Shown: piece by piece, positions 14,430-26,400 of the stretch
Layout of the letters: each line of letters opens with the position of its first letter
Position numbering within the stretch: position 1 is the stretch's first letter
Assembly (NCBI GenBank): GCA_965153455.1
Contig: OZ234498.1
Location: 18,104,001 to 18,168,000, forward strand
Reading direction: 5' to 3'
Source: Sphagnum compactum
Taxonomy: Eukaryota; Bryophyta; Sphagnopsida; Sphagnales
Length of the DNA stretch: 64,000 nucleotides
The notes under the pieces: model-generated
What the model was told of the DNA's origin: nothing
The model's database searches: none
Seen by the model: only the letters and a program-made list of their open reading frames with translations
Program-made: the position numbers and the translations under genes

Positions 14430-14920
14430 TATTTAAACCATGGTTTAATTTAACTTAAATTTAATTTAGCATAATTTAGTGTAACAATACTTAGTTTAAC
14501 CTAACTGAATTTAACCATTGTTAATTTTAGCATAATTTAATTTAACCATATTTATTTTATCCTAATGTAATTTAGCTTAATTTAGTTTAGCCATAATAAA
14601 TATAGTCTATTTTAGTTTAATCATAAATATTATAGCCTAAATTAATTTAGCCATAATTAGTTTGGCCTAACTTAATTTATCCATAGTTAATTTAAATTAA
14701 TTTAATTTAGCCATGGTTAATTTTAGCCTAATTTAATTTAACCATAATTATTTTAGCCTAACTTAATTTAACTATGGTTAGTTTAGCTTAATTTAACCAT
14801 GGTTAATTTAACTTGATTTAATTTAATTTAGTTTAGCCTAACTTAATTTAGCCATGGTTAGTTTAACTTTTTAGTTTATTTAGCCTAGGTTAATTTAACC
14901 ATGGTTAGTTTAGAGGTTAT
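14430..14920. repeat. Imperfect short tandem repeat, TTTAACCATGGTTAATTTAA type
   Basis: Dozens of variants of TTTAGCC, TTAATTTA and CCATGGTTA follow one another. The CCATGGTTA core recurs near 14715, 14795 and 14900. The block lies within the 12420-15207 CACTA element. Confidence 0.75.
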
Positions 14921-15210
14921 TTTAAACCCCTTAGTACTAGAAGTATATAATATTATCATATATAGCCTATGGAGATATATTAAGTATAGTAATTTAAGTA
15001 TGTATAAGTTTATGCCATTATTTTTATGACACGTGTCCATGTTATACACATTTAGTTGCATGTTAGTTGCACACACAACCGTATGGCCCAAAAATTATAC
15101 AATACTAAATTTGTAGTTGCAAACATGACCAAGATAGTTACAAACGACAACCAGTTGCATGCCAGTTGCATAGTGACCGGTTGCAAATGACAAGATTTCT
15201 AGTAGTGTAA

Positions 15211-16600
15211 ACTTGCACACAAAGAGTAAATCATTGTTATTAAAAAATCTTTGTAATAGGTGTCTATGAACCAATTTTATTATTTCGAACTAGTTTTATT
15301 ATTTCAAACTAGTAGTTCAATAATAGGTAGGACATATGAAAGGAAAATTATAGAATAGGTTACAAGGTAGATTTCAAATTTTTGACTATTCATTTTACAC
15401 ATATTGGCTAGTCACTTTTTATAGTTGAATAGGACATTTATTAGTTTGAATTTTATGAATATAGGGGAGGACGATGAACTTGAAGAGAGATATTTTTACA
15501 TGACCATTTATCTTCCTTTTTTTTTTCTTGTTTTCATTTGATGTACAAACTATTTTCTAATTTTTGATATGTGAACTTTAAACTTACAAAACTTGTTAAT
15601 GTCCTTGCATTATGTGAACTTCTTAAAGAAGATTAGGAAAATTAGATTTGCATAAATGGGAATATAGAATTTTTTTTAACAATCACAAACAAAAACTTGC
15701 AATTATGACATGATTTAGACCTTAATCAAGTATCTTATTTTAGAAGCATTATTTTAAAACTATTCATCTTGATTGATGGGTCACATGGAAGGACTCAATG
15801 TTTGGTGAGCACCTGGCGAATCAATGCCAATGTATATGGTTTTTAGTAGTTGGTAGCACTTGGGTTCAAATCTTACAACTTTCAATGTTATTTCAAAGTT
15901 CAAATTTAAAAATTCAATGTTCCAATGGCCTTGTGTAAAATCCAAATAATAATTTTAGGGCATCAAAGTTATAAATTTTATATGGGTTTAATGACTCCAA
16001 AGAATACAAACAAAGGTTGTACAAACCTCCATATACAACCTATAGTTATTTCACATCCCATAGATTTAAAGAATGGGTCCTTTCAATTATGGCCCTTGTT
16101 TAATTTATGACCAAAATCCAATTCCAGGTTGGACCTAGGTCCTATTCGTTGTGGCCTTTGTCCAAATTGCAAGGGAATTTTCAGTCGGTTAATAGGAAAT
16201 TGGGAGCAGAAACCACAAGGCCTCAAGTACTTGTTTATTATGACTTGATGGAAGGGTTAACAGATGAAGAGGAGGATATGATCTTTGAGACAAAACTTAC
16301 TATTCTCAATTGACATAATTACACTCTTAGAAGAAATGGTGTCATTGTTGAGTGTTGGAATGTCAAAACTTAGATGCATCGAGGAATTTGATCCAAAAAC
16401 AAGGGACATCAAATCAGACAATTGTAGAAGTGGTGCCTTCAACAATAAAATCAAAAGACTTTTATGTTAGACCAAAGGTTTCATTAGAAGACAAGGTTTA
16501 TCCAAAAACCTATTACCATCGTAGCCAGGATGATATTCAAGTGGATGAAACACCAACAAAAATACATGTACAGAATCTTTAAATAGCAAGTTGGACTTTG
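15211..16600. other. No gene seen; possible eroded start of the retroelement
   Basis: Short frames at 15925-16110, 16107-16313 and 16285-16582 read into the pol pseudogene. They may be remains of gag, protease or the linker, but no zinc knuckle or protease active-site DSG/DTG could be recognised. No 5' LTR or primer-binding site was found. Confidence 0.4.
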
Positions 16601-19384
16601 ATTGAAAAATAACAATTTGTTAAGTTAAATCTTGGTACAAAGGCAAATCCACAATACATCAAGGTTAATTCACAATTGACAAAGGAGAAGACTAAGGAGC
16701 TTTAGATGTTACTTAAGGAGTTCAAGGATGTGTTTGCTTGGATTTACAAAGATCTAAAATGCATACCTCTAGAATTAATTCAACACAGAATTGAGTTGGA
16801 TGCCTCAATACCACCAGCGCATCAAACAAGGTACATATTGAACCCTAATTATGCTGCAATTGTCAAATAAGACACTGAAAAATTATTAACAGCTAGATTC
16901 ATTCAACCAGTAGAAGAGGCTACATGGTTATCACCCATAGTGGTAGTGTTTAAAAACAATGGAAAATTGAAAATTGGTGTGGATTTCAGGAAGTTGAATA
17001 AGGATCCTTTTCCTTTATCATTTTATGATGAAGTACTGACCACTATAGCAGGGTATGAAGCCTATTCATTTCTAGATGGATATTTAAGATAGCATCAGAT
17101 TTTTATAGCCCTTGAGGATAGATACGAAACGACTTTGGTAACAGATTGGAGAACTTTTGTTTGGATGGTGATGCCATTTGGTGTTTAAAATGGGCCACCA
17201 ACTTTCCATATAGTAGTTAGCAGAGCCTTTAGAGAGTACTTAGACCAGTTCATGAAGATATTTTTGGATGACTTCATAGTTTATAGTGATATGGAAAGTC
17301 ATTTAATGAAGCTCAGACTTTGCTTTCAGAAATGTAGAGAATATAAAATCAGTCTCAATCTAGATAAATGTGCCTTTATGGTATTTTCAGGATTGATTTA
17401 GGGTTTATAATTTCCAAGGAAGGAAAAATACTAGATCCTAAGAAGGTTTAAGCAATAATGAATATGCCAGTACCTACAAACCCATAGTAGATTTAAGTCT
17501 TTAGTATTATGGTTCAATTTTATAGATGTTTCATCAAAAACTTTACTTTTATCATGGCACCAATCACCAAGTTGATGAGGAAAATGGAACTCTTTATTTC
17601 GATCACAGAGTGTCAAGAAGCTTGGGATAAGATCAAATAGAAATACATGGAAGCACCAATTCTGATACCTCCAAATTGGCAATTGGAGTTTCATGTGCAC
17701 ATAGATGCATCATTGTTGGTAGTAGGTGCAATGTTGGCACATAACCCAACTGGTAAGTATGATTAGCCTATAGTATATACCTCTAGATTGTTCAATAAAA
17801 CAAACATAATTATACTACTATAGAAAGAGAAGCCTTAACGATGGTTTATGTCTTGCATAAGTTCAGACATTTTTTGTTGGGAAACAAGTTTGTGTTTTAT
17901 GTAAACCACATGGCTTTACTGTACTTGGTCAACAAACCACAAGTGTCGGGAAGGATAACAAGATGGTTGTTGTTATTCTTGGAATATGAGTTCACATGAG
18001 TAGTCTACAAACCTAGTAGAACACGTGTAGTTGTTGATGCTTTATTTAGATTGCCAAACAATTCAGAACCATTGGGTGTCCCAAATTAGATTGTGGATGT
18101 GTCATTATTTTCTATAGAATCTACATGGATGCAAGAAGTGAAAACCTATTTAGAGGCAAGTCAAATGCCATAAACTCTGAACCTAATTTAGAAATAGAAG
18201 TTGGCCAGAAAGGCAAAAACCTTTATTCTAAAAGAAAGAATTATGTACAGAGTAGGACAAGACAACAAAATGCATAGATGTTTGACCACCTCAGAAGCAC
18301 ATTTTTTTTTTTAAGAGCCACATGAAGGAGTGGCTGGAGGACATTTTGTTGCAGATATTACTACAAAGAAAATTTTGGATGTAGGATATTTGTGGCCAAC
18401 TTTATTAAAGGATACTCATGATTTTCTTAGAAGCTATGACAGTTGTTAAAAAATTGGAAGACTAAAAACAAAAAATCTAGCCAAGTTGGTAACAACACTT
18501 CTAAAGGAACCTTTTATGAAGTGGGGTTTAAATTTTATAGGTCTAATAAAACGAATAGGAAGATTAACAAAAAACAAATATATTTTGGTAGCTACAGATT
18601 ATGCAACCAAATGGGTAGAGGCAAAGGCACTCAAAACCAATACTGCTGTAATAACAACCAGATTCTTGTATGAATATATTCAAACCAGATTTGGATGTCC
18701 ATTGACCATAGTTACAGATTAGGGGGTACATTTCATTAATGACACAATAAAACATTTGACAAAACTATTTCTTTTGAAACATGTTAGTTCTACTACATAT
18801 TATCCACAAGGAAATGGACAAGTAGAGTCTACTAACAAAATGATTGGTAGATTATTGACTAAGTTGGTTAATGAGAAAAGAATAGATTAGGATGAACATT
18901 TGTTTACAATTTTGTTTTCATATAGGATTGTTTACAAGGTGGCAATAAGTTATACACCTTATCAATTAGTCTATGGTTTGCATCCTCTAATGCCAATAAA
19001 ATATGTTCTGCCAGCTATTAGTGGGGAACACAGAGATGCAAAACCCACTAGAGTGCTAACAACTAGAATTATAAAATTGGAAAATTTACTGGAGAACAAA
19101 TTGGAAGCTTAGAACAATGTGGGAGCCAACTAGTGGAATAGATTTCTGTGGAGTTAATAGAAAAATACTGAGAAGTTCCAATTTGGAGATTATGTTTTAT
19201 GGTTTTCCAATGGAGAAAAAACATATCCGAGAAAATACAAGAAAAGATGGTTTGGTCCATTAAGGGTACAATATTGCTTACCCAATAATATTGTTCTTCT
19301 TATTTATGTTAACAATTTTGAACAAAACCTAGTATTGGTCAATGTTAATAAGTTGAAACCATATACATATGTGGACAGACAATG
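16600..19384 (+). pseudogene. Ty3/gypsy retrotransposon pol (RT-RNase H-integrase), broken
   Basis: Parts in order: a pol linker ending FKDVFAWIYKDLK (about 16720-16760); reverse transcriptase with VDFRKLN (16980), MPFG (17170) and FLDDFIVYS (17262-17288); RNase H beginning with HIDASLLVVGAML (17698); a short zinc-binding stretch HEGVAGGHF (18322) with one cysteine of the CxxC pair lost to a stop; the integrase core with ATDYATKW (18592), an IVTD-stop-GVHF segment (18710) and YYPQGNGQVESTNK (18798); and a C-terminal WFGP...NKLKPY tail (to 19370). The order RT-RNase H-IN marks the Ty3/gypsy superfamily. At least ten in-frame stops show it is dead. In the segment that normally reads W-G-L-D-F, the first integrase aspartate is asparagine (WGLNF, 18520). 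No LTRs were identified. Confidence 0.9.
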
Positions 19385-20400
19385 AAGGGGATTCAAAGTT
19401 TAGAGAATCAAAAGTCTTTACCATCCATAGATGAAGATTACATGGAAGAAACATCTTATGAAGATTCAAAAGATTAGAGAGAAACATAGACTATTGGAAC
19501 TAATTAGTCAATAGTTTCAGAACAAGCCCTAGTAAATATGATTAAACAGTAGGTTATGAAGAAATACCCAGACCATGATTATGCATATTTACAATTATTA
19601 GAATATGGGGTAGATAAGTCAATGACAGTAGAACAAAATTATGTTGATCTAATGACTCATCATGGGTCAGAAGGAATTTGTAGTGTAGACAACACTAGGC
19701 CATTAGATTCAAGAGTGTCATCAAAATTACCCAATGCCATGTCCAAAGAATTCTTTGTTAAATAGGTATTTAATGTAGCCCATGTTGATGTTAGTGTGAA
19801 TTTAAGAAGGAGAAGACAAGTGTTAAACAATTTGAAAAAAATACAAATCATTAAAACGTTAGCCCTAAAAAGAAAAGTGAAACACCACTTCATGAAATAA
19901 GGTGATAATGCTTTAGAAGGCGACAAACATTACGACTCTTTGTTTTCATTTCCTAAAACATTTCCTACAAGCAAGTTTCAATTGTTTTTTGTCTCCAAAA
20001 TGAGTTCTAAAGAAAGTCTTATGGAGAACTTGCAAAGATAATCTGGAGAGAAGTTGCAAAACTTGAAAGAAGTGTAAAAAAGATTAAAAGAGCAACAAAA
20101 ATTTGCAAACATTTTGCTTCTACTGTCTAGGTCTCTAGAAAGAGGTTCGCCTTTTTCTTCTCTAGTTTAGTATTCTTCTTCTTTTTAGAAATCGTCTCTG
20201 ATATCCAAATTTGAGAGAGCTTTTGAAGCAATCAGAAAAAATGAAAGAGATTGTAAGGAAACATTGAGGACATATAGTTTTAGAAAGCCTAGAAGACATG
20301 CAAGTCTTAGTGAGCAAGTCGGTCCCATTTCTATTTCAAATTTTGAGGAAGACCATTAGAAGGATGATTTGCAACAATTTTATAATCCCTTATTTTTGAT
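19385..20400 (+). pseudogene. Broken frame downstream of the pol pseudogene
   Basis: After the integrase tail, a K/E/S-rich reading can be followed across stops. It includes the block at 19556-19765 (starts MKKYPDHDYAYLQ) and a later basic/serine-rich part near 20010-20330 (FERAFEAIRKNERDCKETL). It is on the same strand and starts immediately after pol. It may be the C-terminal extension or an extra 3' frame of the same retrotransposon. No domain is recognised. A polypurine tract and 3' LTR were looked for by eye and not found. Confidence 0.35.
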
Positions 20401-21400
20401 TGCCCATAACAACCCTCCTCACTTTGGTCACCCACAATAATCCTTCCCATTTTAATTGCCCATTGTCATTTCAGTTGTAATCTAAAATTAACAACCAATT
20501 TACATAGAGCAACCGAACTTTTTAGATGATGAGTTGTTCAACCTGTAATTGAAATTTGATCATGAACCCCTTTGATTGAGGAACCCCATGTGTCCACCCA
20601 CAACATGGAAGGGTTGAATGTATTCGACCATTGTCCCATGTCCAGTTTGTGATTGAATTCAATTGTCAGCCCCTACCTAGCCTATGACTATAATTTGATC
20701 ACCAACCCTTGTCCAACCTTCAACCCAATGGCCTCATCTATCCATGCCCAATACATGGCACAACCAAATTTGTTTTAATCACTTTATGAATGGGCAAGGG
20801 CTTGTCTCCATGGATCCAATCTCTAAAAATGCCTTAATGTGGTTGGAAGATTTTGTTGTAGAATAATTATTTCTCAGTAGAAATAGATACCCATGTTGTG
20901 GGAGATGCAACATCGCTAACATGTGAGCTTGTGAGAATGAATAGTGAGCTTGTGAATTTCATTATTTGAGCAACAATTTTTTTAAAAAAAAATAGTGCCA
21001 CAAAAAATTCATCCATGTGGATGATGTATTCTTGCCATGTGGATAGAATATTTTATGGTGGATGAAATATTTTGTCCATATGAATGAAAAGTATTTCCAC
21101 ATGGCAAGTGAAAAAAGGGCAAGAAGCAAACGGGAGTTTTGGATATTTCAAAGTGTGGAACTAACAAAAGAAACCAAAGGGCGTTTCACTTGGGAGACAT
21201 TGTGAAAATGTTGGTGCACACAACAATAATTGAAAAATAATTGCACTCCACAATAATCTATAATTGAAACTTTAAATGAACAATATCCAAAACCTTTACC
21301 AAGTCAAATCGTTTATATGGTTTCTGATTTATACCTTCAAAGTGATGCAAAAAGCTTCATCTTATGTAGTGAGTTTCACATTTTCTAAAGCTATAAGTTC
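20401..21400. other. No gene seen
   Basis: Low-CpG DNA with short chance frames and no recognisable repeat or domain. Confidence 0.5.
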
Positions 21401-22779
21401 TAATTTCTTTTTTAGTTACTTAGAAGTTATGGCACAAGATAATAAATGACAAACTTCATTGTAATTCCAAGTGGGGATTTGGATGGATTTTTTGAACTCC
21501 CCAAAAAACATGACATGTTGTAACACATAATATACATGTTTGCATGGCACCCACTTCCTTTGCCAACTCGACGAACCTAACAACATAGTCATAAAATCCA
21601 AGCAAGTGTAGGTTGGGAAATTCTTAAATATAACCTCATACAACCTCTAATTTGGAGTTGCACTAGAAAAAATCATATAGATTTGTCCATATCTAGGTGC
21701 AAAAACCTCCAACAATGGGTTCAAAAGAATACCGGCCTCCCATTAATATTAATGTGGTTTAGACATCTTAAACAACATTATCAGTTTTACAATTTTACCA
21801 TTCTATGTTATAGGTCACGCCATATCATTTTGTCGACAATTTATTGGAACAGAATTTTTCCTGCCAAATAAACTTTGAGGAAAGATATGCGATCGCTTGT
21901 TGAAAACAAACCTAATTTCTTCAAAAAAATTATTTCATCTTATATGAGGTTGGTTTTTGCTTTCACAAGCGGTGGGTACGATGTTCTATTAACGACATGG
22001 TTTTGCTTGGTATGGCCCATGACCAATTCATGTCGTCAACACAAAACCAAAACTCATGAAGCTTGAAGGTTGCACCTGGGAACTAAAACTAAAAATTAAA
22101 ATAAGTTGGGGCAAGAATATATTAACTGTAGTGGTCTTGGAAATTATCCTTGCAGTGCAAAAATGCTTCATGGTGTTTTGTAATGTTGAACATTGTACGT
22201 AGGTTGGTGGACAACATTCTATGTGCCACAATCCATTTCCATAGGGCACTTCTAGGACCTCAACACACCCATCAAAGAGAACTATGTGTGGATATTAATT
22301 AGAGTTAAAGGTAAGCCTTTTTTATTCTAGACGTGATTTGCTAAACAGTGTAAACACATCGGTGGGAAAAATTAACACAATTGTGCTAATGGGAATCCCT
22401 TTCTGATCCAAGAAGCAAGTTTGACTTATATTTGCAATGTAGCCAAATATCTTGTCACCTTCCAAATGGGTGACTTCAACTATCAAGGTTGAATACATTA
22501 ATAAAATTCATGGTTTTTTTTATTGGGTTTTCTAGTAAAAAAAAAATCCAAAAATGATAAGAGTAAAAAAGACCACCCTATCAATCTAGATAAGTCAATT
22601 TGGACTTACCATGTGATTTGGTAATCAATTTGGACCTTGTCAATTTGATTGACAAAATGATTGAAAAGGTGATTTATTACTTGATTGGTAAATAGTGGAT
22701 TATTTGACTGGGTCAAATTTAGACCTAAATTAAAATCAATTTTTGGATTATTATTTAAAAAATTAATAGGTAGGTAAAT

Positions 22780-23475
22780 GTTAGCTTAGCCTAACCTAAC
22801 TTAACTAACCCTTGGTTAAACATAGTGGTTAAGTTTAGTTGACAAACCTAATGGCTAAGCTTTGACTAAACCTAGTGGTTGAGTTTAATGGTTGAGCATA
22901 ATGACTAAACCTTGGTGAACTTAGTGCCTAAATCTAGTGGATAAACATAACATGATTAAACCTTGGTTAAATATAGTGATTAAATTGAGGTTAAATCTAG
23001 TGGCTAAATATAATGGTTAAACATAATGAGAAAACTTGTCTAAACATAGTGATTAAACTTGGGCTAAATAACATGGTGGCTAAACATAGTGGTTTAATCT
23101 AGTGGTTTAATCTAGGCCATACTTAGTGGCAAAAACCTAATGGTAAAATCTAATGGGTCAACTTAGGCTAAACCTAATGTTAAACTTAATGGCTAAACAT
23201 AGTGCCTACACCTAGGCTTAAACCTAATGACTAAATTTAAGTTAAACTTAATGGTTAAACTTTGGCTAAATTTAGTGGCTAAACCTAGAAGTTGCATCTA
23301 ATGACTACACCTAATGGTTAAACATAATGCCTACACTTAATGCCTAAACCTAATGACTAAATTTAAGTTAAACCTAATGGTTAAAATTTGGCAAGATTTT
23401 GGTTAAATATAATGGTTAAACATAATGGCTAAACCTAGTGGTTACACCTAGCGACTACACCTAGTGGCTAAACTT
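22780..23475. repeat. Imperfect short tandem repeat, TAAACCTAGTGGCTAAAC type
   Basis: About forty degenerate units of AAACCTAATGGTT/AAACATAGTGGCT follow one another. They lie inside the 22496-23929 CACTA element. Confidence 0.85.
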
Positions 23476-23489
23476 GAGTAGATAAATGG

Positions 23490-23650
23490 GTGGATAGGTA
23501 GGTAGGTAGTATGTAGGTAGGTGGGCAGGTATGTAGGTAGGTTGTACAAAAATATAGGTAGGTAGGTAGGTAAGTAAATAATAGGTTGGTGGGTAATAGG
23601 TATGTATGTAGTTAGCTAAATAAATAGGTTGGTGAATAGGTAAGAGGTAG
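23490..23650. repeat. (GGTA)n-rich microsatellite
   Basis: Runs of GGTAGGTAGGTAGG with interruptions, next to the preceding block and inside the same CACTA element. Confidence 0.85.
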
Positions 23651-26400
23651 ATACATAAGGTAGCAAACCATGTGGCATTTGACTAAATATCATTGGCCAC
23701 CTTGACTAAATGTTCCACTTGACCAAAAACCATTGGTTACTTTTATTAAAGTTGTACAACTTGACTATATGTATCTAGTCAAATAAACAATTATAATAAA
23801 GTTGATTGGTCAAAAAATAAATGTGTCATTCAAGCCCCTAGCCATTAAAGTCAAATGTACATGTCCATTAGTCAAAAATGACAAATTAGTTCACTTGAAT
23901 CTTTCAAAAAACCATGATTTGTAGTAGTGATAGGATCATTAAACATGGTTACTTTTTGCAAAAGGAGTTCACTTCTAGTGTTGAATCCCTAGCCAAAATG
24001 ACCACCTTTCTTGAGTAGGTAATATAATGTCGCTTGCTTGAAAGTTCAAACATAGTCATCGATCATCACATCATACAAACAAGATCTTTTTTCCCCTAAC
24101 TATTGTAGCCAAATGATATGAACGGTTTTTGACAAGTTGCAGTTAGGCATGTCTACAACCTTTTCTAGAAAGAATTTATGCAAACCAACATGTATTTATG
24201 TCAACCTCCTTCTTAGATATGTTATAATATTTTGTGAAAATATAACTAAGAAAGGATGAAATGGGGGATGCTATAGAGTGTTTAAGACTTGACATGTTTC
24301 ATAAACCCTCCCCATTGCCATACACAAAAGTGCCAAAACTAAGCTAATTTTCCAACCCTTGAAGTCCAACTTCATCAACAACCGTTAAAGAATACAAACA
24401 ACAACAAATGGTTGCATATCAAACATCAACCTCTTCCAATGATGTGGCATTCTTGCACTCATCGCACAATGTTTTATGTCGTTCATGCAACTTAGGCTTA
24501 ATTTGTTGTTTTGTGTGTCTATCAATGGATTAAGTCCAATGAAAATAACAAGTACACTCCTTGTCAACCATAGGTTCATTTGGGTCACCAAAATTGTACA
24601 TAATGTGCAGAACATTCCAATTGGCTTAAACATTATTTGCCATGAAACCCTTCAAGTTTGGATGAGGGACAACATTTTTCACCATCACCTTATTTAATTT
24701 TTGCCACATCACATTGGACATCCATGTTTTCTAATTACATGTCGTAGACAACAATAACCATCACTTTACAATAAACTAGATCATACACATCACAAGCCAA
24801 GGTTGTCCATCCATTAACAAGTTGTACCTAATCCAACAGGATCCAACATGTTCGAAGGTCAGCCTTAGGCTGCATCTACTGCACCAAATCAAATCCACCA
24901 GCATCTCCATGCATGGACATCTTGAAAAAGAACATTTTTTTCTAGACTATTGAATTGGAAAACAACTATCTTAAATGTAATTGTAACCACTTCTATATTT
25001 GAGGGCCAAAATGATGGAAAAGGTAGTCTTGGTTCAACAAATAATGCTTAAGGGACGAAACTAAATTCTTAACATTGGGAGAATAGAACTTTGCAAACTT
25101 GTCTATTACTTGATTTAGTTTATCACCTTGAAAAAGCTATAGGGGCTGTTATCATCCTCATTCAACAATTGCACAAATAAAAATGTTTTGCTTGTAGCCA
25201 AAACAATCATAGAATTTGTTGTAGATGGTGTATGTGAAACCTCCTCCTTGAATAAAAGTTTGACCTATGGAACAACCTCTCTACACCTCCCATCAGCCAT
25301 TGGATGGTAATGTGGACCATGATGGATCATTGTTTAAGCCAAATTGCACTTCTTGTGGACAACATAATACATGCTTGTGGCACATGTGTCAACACAAAAG
25401 GGAGGGGTGGAGCAAACTTTGAAAATGGTGGCCGGGACTAGGTGTTTGCTTACTAAAATGAAAGACAATGTTACTAGTCCAAGTTATTTTGTTGTTACTA
25501 CTATTAAAAAGGATATATTTGCATTTGTCATGTTGCAACATTACAAACGACCCAAACATTGTACCTTGCGAAAAACAAGATTGAAATCATTATTTATGTT
25601 TGTTGTTTTCACGTTATACCAAGCATGACTATCATATTCTTTACCATTCCTTGCATTTGGCCAAAATGGTCTTTCGGGTTTTCAACTAGAAGAAGTTAAA
25701 AAAGGACATCACCATTGCATTTGATCGGAACAAATGGAACCTTTTGAATCAACAATCTATTTTAGTAACTTGGAAAAGCATAACTTAGAAGTAGGAAGTA
25801 GTGTGTGGGGCCCGAAACATGGCCCAAAGGCAATCAACAACATTAAGGACATAGGAAGTACTAGTAGACGCAAAAAATGGAATTGATTTCGAAGATTCAT
25901 GCAAACCCAAATGATTCAAAGGTGAAGATGTTGAAAGGTAGGAAGAATTAGGGAATGTTTTGTCGTCATTAGAGGAGTCACACAAGTCAATGAACAATGA
26001 ATCATGATTCAAATGAAACATTGAAAGTTTTTTTCCAAAAATGGTTGGTTATTGTTTGACTTCCACACCATGTTCCATTTCATTAGCCACATAAGTGGCA
26101 ATCCCTAGCATGAACATATTGTTTTGCGAAGTTTTGGACATATTATTATCGATGATCTTGAATCTGCTAACATTGATCAACCATTGCAAGCCCTTTGAGT
26201 TGAAGATTGGAGTTGATAAATAGATTTGGTGACATTATTGTTGTCATTGTATGCATCATCATTTGAAATGTGCACAGTTCCAAATTCGAAGCCAAACATC
26301 ACACATTAACATTTTTTAGTAACAAATAAAACTTTAGAAGCATTTGGAAGGATGGTGAGCTCATGTTTTCCTTGTGAATGAAATGTTGCCATTTTGCACA

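Larger units (their letters stand above)
12420..15207. mobile_element. CACTA-type DNA transposon, non-autonomous
   Basis: The left end is CACTACTAGAAATTTTGGGT. The reverse complement of the right end is CACTACTAGAAATCTTGTCA. About 25 of the outer 30 bases agree. TAA flanks both ends (12417-12419 and 15208-15210), the 3 bp duplication made by CACTA/En-Spm transposases. Both subterminal regions carry many TTGCAACT/AGTTGCA units, the usual layout of transposase-binding repeats. The 2788 bp interior contains no transposase frame. It holds simple-sequence blocks and a segment (13290-13760) shared with 300-830. It must therefore have moved using enzyme supplied in trans. This is the youngest-looking CACTA copy in the window, judged by terminus identity. 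Confidence 0.88.
22496..23929. mobile_element. CACTA-type element inserted in copy A
   Basis: The right end, reverse-complemented, reads CACTACTACAAATCATGGTT. The left end reads CATTAATAAAATTCATGGTT. Over 27 bases 21 agree, and the left CACTA has mutated to CATTA. ATA stands directly outside both ends (22493-22495 and 23930-23932), giving the 3 bp target duplication. Subterminal regions carry TCAATTTGGAC and TTGACTA repeats. The 1434 bp interior is simple-sequence DNA without a transposase frame. Removing the element restores the spacing of copy A to that of copy B, which is independent support for the boundaries. Confidence 0.8.
21400..26400 (-). pseudogene. Transposase-like repeat protein, copy A, split by a CACTA element
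   Basis: Reading leftward, fragments of one protein appear across many stops. They are: MATFHSQGKHELTILP (26392); a FCVDTCATSMYYVVHKK block (about 25390); EEVSHTPSTTNSM and LLNEDDNSP (about 25250-25150); HERHKTLCDECKNATSLEE followed by VDVRYATICCC and ENWLSF (24500-24340); and, beyond the CACTA insertion, GLWHIECCPP (about 22225). The same blocks occur in the same order on the plus strand at 40613-43240. That repetition is the main evidence for a mobile-element protein. I recognise the look of a repeated plant transposase-like family but cannot name it. The copy is non-functional: frameshifts and stops are frequent, and 22496-23929 is foreign. Confidence 0.6.

Noticed and set aside
15840-15870. 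GGGTTCAAATC, resembling a tRNA T-loop.
   Set aside because: No acceptor stem, anticodon arm or A box at the right spacing; no tRNA was found elsewhere in the window.
21540-21600. A CKH motif (WVPCKHVYYVL) on the minus strand suggesting a SWIM zinc finger in copy A.
   Set aside because: Another frame over the same bases reads equally well as protein, the other zinc ligands are missing, and copy B shows no counterpart.
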